Assembly: GCA_947243795.1 (NCBI GenBank)
Contig: OX365930.1
Span: forward strand, 213,501-277,500
Source of the DNA: Saccharomyces uvarum
Taxonomy: Eukaryota > Ascomycota > Saccharomycetes > Saccharomycetales > Saccharomycetaceae
Length of the DNA stretch: 64,000 nucleotides
Direction: 5' to 3'
Positions 63,133 through 64,000 of the stretch are shown piece by piece. The position numbers were made by a program, and so were the translations under genes. Numbering within the stretch: the first letter of the stretch is position 1; every line of letters begins with the position of its first letter. The notes beneath the pieces were generated by a model. The model did no database searches and was not told the origin of the DNA. It saw nothing but the letters and a program-made list of their open reading frames with translations.

Positions 63133-64000
63133 ATGCTATCGGCTGCACACAGTGACTCTAACACAGCATCTAATTTTCGCACAACTAAGGAAAACCAGGC
63201 CGCTCAAATCCTCATTGCACAAATTAGTTTACTATTCACGACTCTCAAGAAGACCAATTTTGAATCCGTGGAAAGAGAAATCAGACATATCTTAGACAGA
63301 TCGCCCGTAGATATTCACATAAAAGTTTGGGAACGATTATTAACCTTAAGCTCTCGGGACCTTTTACAAGTGGAAAACTTCTCACCTCAAGACAATTTAC
63401 TGCATAGATTATTATTGGAATTTGCCAAGGATTTACCAAAGAAAAGCACAGATTATATTGAGCTTTTGGAACACGAAACTTTTGAAGATCAAGCATTTCA
63501 AAAACAAACAGGACTCACATTATCGCGTTTCATTGATTTATTTGACAAGTCTACTCATAAGGACATTATAGAATCACTTGACCATTCCTCTCAGATTAAC
63601 AATTTAGAAACAATTAAAATGAATCATACTAATTATTTAAGAAATTTCTTCTTACAAACCACACCGGAAACATTGGAATCCAATTTACGCGACTTGTTGC
63701 ATTCATTGGAAGGTGAAAGCTTAAATGATTTACTGGCTCTTTTACTATCGGAGATTCTTTCACCAGGATCTCAGAATTTACAGAATGACCCCACCCAGAG
63801 TTGGTTAACACCTCCAATAATCGTAGACGCCACTAAATGTGGTGAAGACATAGCAAGGTCTATCGATTCTGTGCAATCGAACCAAATAAATTGGAATCGC
63901 GTATTCAACCTAATGTCGACAAAATATTTTTTAAGCACCCCATTGAAGCCTACTACATCTTCTCTAAGTTGTTTATTTGCAGCATTACATGATGGCCCAG
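63133..64000 (+). CDS. CDC39: CCR4-NOT scaffold Not1/Cdc39, 5' part (3' end outside window)
   Basis: Cdc39/Not1 is the essential scaffold of the CCR4-NOT complex, holding the Ccr4-Caf1 deadenylase, the Not2-Not5 module and Not4, and acting in mRNA decay and transcription. The first 289 codons are visible, of roughly 2100 in S. cerevisiae; the frame is open at the window edge. The start is the ATG at 63133 (MLSAAHSDSNTASNFRTTKE). The following text NQAAQILIAQISLLFTTL, NFESVEREIRHILDRS and TPETLESNLRDLLHSLEGES matches the N-terminal HEAT-type region that docks Not11-type or Caf130 partners. No signal or repeat is seen in this part. Divergent from MSH3. Confidence 0.96.
   Translation, partial: MLSAAHSDSNTASNFRTTKENQAAQILIAQISLLFTTLKKTNFESVEREIRHILDRSPVDIHIKVWERLLTLSSRDLLQVENFSPQDNLLHRLLLEFAKDLPKKSTDYIELLEHETFEDQAFQKQTGLTLSRFIDLFDKSTHKDIIESLDHSSQINNLETIKMNHTNYLRNFFLQTTPETLESNLRDLLHSLEGESLNDLLALLLSEILSPGSQNLQNDPTQSWLTPPIIVDATKCGEDIARSIDSVQSNQINWNRVFNLMSTKYFLSTPLKPTTSSLSCLFAALHDGP

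Overview
This window is budding-yeast nuclear DNA from a Saccharomyces sensu stricto species. Gene order is collinear with S. cerevisiae chromosome III right arm from THR4 (YCR053W) to CDC39/NOT1 (YCR093W). The proteins resemble their S. cerevisiae orthologs as I recall them, but with many substitutions (clearly in ATG15, SSK22, KIN82, FIG2 and FUB1). The strain is therefore more likely a divergent relative (S. uvarum/eubayanus, S. kudriavzevii or S. arboricola type) than S. cerevisiae. The species cannot be fixed without a search. Apart from the tRNA, every gene is a single uninterrupted reading frame, and no inactivated gene was seen.

Layout. 1-5.8 kb: 3' part of THR4, then CTR86 and PWP2 on the minus strand. 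5.9-10 kb: a markedly GC-rich block with YIH1 (-), TAH1 (+) and the membrane-protein gene YCR061W (+). The TAH1-YCR061W gap carries an exact ARS consensus match and a decayed delta LTR. 10.0-11.0 kb: a solo delta LTR nested inside an older delta LTR, next to the intron-containing tRNA-Ser(CGA) gene SUP61. 11.3-15.9 kb: BUD31, HCM1 and RAD18, all plus. 16-30 kb: SED4 (-), ATG15 (+), CPR4 (+), IMG2 (-), RSA4 (-), SSK22 (-). 30-42.9 kb: SOL2 (+), ERS1 (-), EGO2 (+), FUB1 (-), PAT1 (-), PTC6 (+), SRB8 (+), AHC2 (+), TRX3 (+). 43-50 kb: TUP1 (-), CSM1 (+), YCR087C-A (-), ABP1 (+). 50-64 kb: FIG2 (+, a very repetitive mating adhesin), YCR090C (-), KIN82 (+), MSH3 (-) and the 5' end of CDC39 (+).

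The genes do not form one pathway; eukaryotic neighbours are mostly independent. Some share control logic visible in the DNA. PWP2, RSA4 and the uncharacterised zinc-finger gene YCR087C-A (and more weakly CTR86) carry the PAC plus RRPE promoter pair of the ribosome-biogenesis regulon. HCM1 has an MCB/SCB cluster expected of a G1/S gene. FIG2 has two pheromone-response elements. SSK22-SOL2 share tandem Tbf1-type sites, MSH3-CDC39 share a Cbf1-type site, and a perfect URS1 lies before YCR061W.

The fastest-evolving parts are low-complexity coding repeats: a 6-bp array in SED4 and an 18-bp minisatellite with a 198-bp higher-order period in FIG2. No wholly new gene system was found. The most useful leads are the inferred ribosome-biogenesis role of YCR087C-A, the FIG2 repeat structure, the nested LTRs, an overlapping uORF at RAD18 and a possible unannotated transcript upstream of KIN82.
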